Shown in pieces: positions 6,114-7,575 of a stretch of DNA of 7,575 bases. A program made the position numbers and the translations under genes. Source of the stretch: Hyphomicrobiales bacterium (GTDB taxonomy: Bacteria; Pseudomonadota; Alphaproteobacteria; Rhizobiales; Hyphomicrobiaceae); assembly GCA_017304275.1 (NCBI GenBank), contig JAFKKW010000418.1, positions 1-7,575 on the forward strand, read 5' to 3'. The notes beneath the pieces were generated by a model. It saw only the letters and a list, made by a program, of their open reading frames with translations. It was not told the origin of the DNA and did no database searches. Position 1 is the first letter of the stretch. Each line of letters opens with the position of its first letter.

Positions 6114-7295
6114 CTAGCGGAAAAGGTCGGCGTCGGGGTCGGTCCGGCCGTCGATCCAGGCAGCGACGATCTCGGCCGCAATGGCGCTGAACGTGATGCC
6201 GTTTCCGCCGCATCCCAGCACGGCGAAGCAATTCCTCAGATCCGGAACCGGCGCCAGCAAGGGCATTCCCGTGGGGTTGTCGGCGAATGCGCCGGCCCAG
6301 GCATAGTCGACCTCGAGACGGCGGCCCGGCAACAGGGCTGAAATCTTGGCCAACAGACGTGCAGCCTTGTTCGGGATCGCGGCGTCACGGCGATCGGCGT
6401 CGTTCAAGCGTGAATCCTCGCCGCCGGCGAGAATGCGGTTGTCGTGCGTTGTCCTCATGTAAAGATAGGGATCGGACGCTTCCCAGATCAGGCATCGCTC
6501 CGGCCAGAGCGCATCCGCCGGCAACGGTTTGGTTGCAAGCGCCCAGGTCGAGATGATCTCGAACCTGTCCCGCGGCAGTCCGTCGATCACCTCGTAGCCG
6601 GTGGCGAACACGGCGCGCCGGGCGGCGATGACGGTCCCTTCCGCGGTTTGCAAGTGGACGCCGTTCCGATGCGGATCGACGCGCTTTACGTCGTGGGGTG
6701 CATAGATGCGTGCGCCGCGTCGCCGCGCCTCTCTCAAGCATCCGGCGGCGAGTTGCACCGGGTTCACCTCGGCCGCCCCGTCGGACAGAATGGCGCCGGT
6801 GCGATCGATGCCGAACGCGTCGGCGAGCGCGCCGCTGTCGAGATATTCCGAGGGGAGGCCGATTTTCGCGCGGTAGGCAGCCTCGGATTTCAGGGCGCGA
6901 AACCCATGCTGATCGCCAGCCAGGTAGAGCGCTTTGCGGCGCTTCCAGCCGCAGCTCAGGTCCAAACTCTGGATCAGGCTTTCGAGGGTATCCAAGGCGC
7001 GAAACGATCGCAGATACGTGCGCTCTGCCGCCGCCGCGCCGATCTTGTCGGCCAGTTCGCTCAAGGTCGTATCGAGCTCGAACTGGATCATGGCGGTGCT
7101 GGCCAGCGTGCTTCCGCGGCACGGCTCGCGGCGATCAACGACGACCACGTCATGGCCGCCCGCAGCGAGCTTTAACGCCGCCAGGGCTCCGCTGATCCCC
7201 GCGCCAATGACGGCAACGTCGCATGTCTCATGCGCAAGGCGCGCCCGATGGCGGACGCTGATGCGCGGCGTGTCCGCCCATACGGTTCCCGTCAT
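6114..7295 (-). CDS. FAD-dependent oxidoreductase of the DAO family
   Basis: Flavoprotein of the D-amino acid oxidase-like (DAO) superfamily, which oxidises amines or amino acids; the substrate cannot be told from sequence alone. The protein has 393 residues, the normal length. The N-terminal dinucleotide fold has CDVAVIGAGISG (25-36) with GxGxxG at 31-36 and Asp54 at the end of the second strand for the adenosine ribose. The following GSTLASTAMIQFELD (61-75) resembles the flavin-contacting region of gamma-glutamylputrescine oxidase-like enzymes. A second FAD motif, RRAVFATGYE (226-235), and the C-terminal LGCGGNGITFSAIAAEI (360-376) complete the fold. No membrane segment or secretion signal is seen. 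Its ATG overlaps the stop of the upstream penicillin-binding protein gene as ATGA, implying co-transcription and coupled translation, with no separate ribosome binding site of any strength. A metabolic link to cell-wall synthesis is not evident. Confidence 0.9.
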   Translation of the reverse strand: MTGTVWADTPRISVRHRARLAHETCDVAVIGAGISGALAALKLAAGGHDVVVVDRREPCRGSTLASTAMIQFELDTTLSELADKIGAAAAERTYLRSFRALDTLESLIQSLDLSCGWKRRKALYLAGDQHGFRALKSEAAYRAKIGLPSEYLDSGALADAFGIDRTGAILSDGAAEVNPVQLAAGCLREARRRGARIYAPHDVKRVDPHRNGVHLQTAEGTVIAARRAVFATGYEVIDGLPRDRFEIISTWALATKPLPADALWPERCLIWEASDPYLYMRTTHDNRILAGGEDSRLNDADRRDAAIPNKAARLLAKISALLPGRRLEVDYAWAGAFADNPTGMPLLAPVPDLRNCFAVLGCGGNGITFSAIAAEIVAAWIDGRTDPDADLFR

Positions 7296-7575
7296 CGAAT
7301 CGTGGGCGGGCTCACACGGATGCGACCAGACGGCAGGATCTCGGTTTCACCGCGGGCATGAGGCGCGCCGGGCTCCGCGGACTCCTCCTCTGCCAAGATC
7401 CTGGCAATCATGTCCTCCTTGTCTTGGCGCCGCTGCTGACTGGAGGCCGTGGCGGCCTCGCGTTCGCCCATCGTGCCGGTGGGCGGCTCAACCGGCGCCT
7501 TCCTCTCGTAAGCCGCCGTCATGACCTCGCGCCAGATCTCGGCGGGGAGTGCACCGCCGACGACGCGGTTCATGG
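7292..7575 (-). CDS. Class A penicillin-binding protein, 3' end only
   Basis: Only the last 94 codons or so are inside the window; the gene continues past the right edge. The visible product begins MNRVVGGALPAEIWREVMTA, which matches the end of the transpeptidase domain of bifunctional PBP1a-type enzymes, where an xxVxGGxLPAxIW motif follows the WVGNDD segment. These proteins are anchored in the inner membrane and polymerise and cross-link peptidoglycan in the periplasm. After about residue 20 of the visible part comes a polar tail rich in Ala, Glu, Gln and Arg that ends SGRIRVSPPTIR, probably disordered. The methionine at 7573 is internal, not a start: the reading frame is open to the edge. 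The TGA stop (7292-7294) overlaps the oxidoreductase ATG. The family assignment rests on this short but characteristic motif, and mrcA versus another class A gene cannot be decided. Confidence 0.82.
   Translation of the reverse strand, partial: MNRVVGGALPAEIWREVMTAAYERKAPVEPPTGTMGEREAATASSQQRRQDKEDMIARILAEEESAEPGAPHARGETEILPSGRIRVSPPTIR

Noticed and set aside
6444..7175. A 243-codon plus-strand frame opposite the FAD oxidoreductase
   Set aside because: Mirror of a gene with an intact dinucleotide-binding motif and conserved C-terminus; no motif of its own.

Overview
The window is GC-rich and tightly packed, and reads as chromosomal DNA of an alphaproteobacterium, probably a member of Hyphomicrobiales (Rhizobiales). 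The reasons are the form of the Mrp protein (IAPDTG in place of the usual CPxC loop), the TRAP transporter type, and a nested palindromic intergenic element of a style common in that order. This placement rests on recall, not on a search. I see no phage, insertion sequence, CRISPR array, tRNA or rRNA.

Layout, left to right. Positions 1-635 (minus) hold the N-terminal two thirds of an aldo/keto reductase that runs off the left edge. Positions 706-2226 (minus) hold a three-domain Mrp/ApbC-type P-loop ATPase (DUF59 - Mrp ATPase - DUF971), 70 bp upstream of the reductase and probably co-transcribed with it. A 288-bp divergent intergenic region follows; it ends in a 106-bp element of three consecutive hairpins with near-perfect inverted ends. 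Positions 2515-5074 (plus) encode the two membrane subunits of a TRAP transporter, dctQ and an unusually long dctM, with no dctP in view. A 292-bp non-coding gap leads to a YgjP/DUF45 metallopeptidase at 5367-6113 (plus). This gene ends base-to-base against the stop codon of a convergent FAD-dependent oxidoreductase (6114-7295, minus). The oxidoreductase start overlaps the stop of the gene before it, the 3' end of a class A penicillin-binding protein (7292-7575, minus), which runs off the right edge.

The genes do not form one pathway: they are three transcription groups (mrp-reductase, dctQM with ygjP further downstream, and PBP-oxidoreductase). The most interesting item is the Mrp protein. 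It contains no cysteine in 506 residues, although this family is known for carrying Fe-S clusters on cysteines, and its domain order matches that of the plastid protein HCF101. Other points worth a second look are the nested hairpin element in front of dctQ, an apparent in-frame insertion and a long Pro/Ala-rich tail in DctM, and a 12-codon mini-ORF that bridges dctQ and dctM by overlapping at both ends. I found no convincing evidence of a wholly new multi-gene system.
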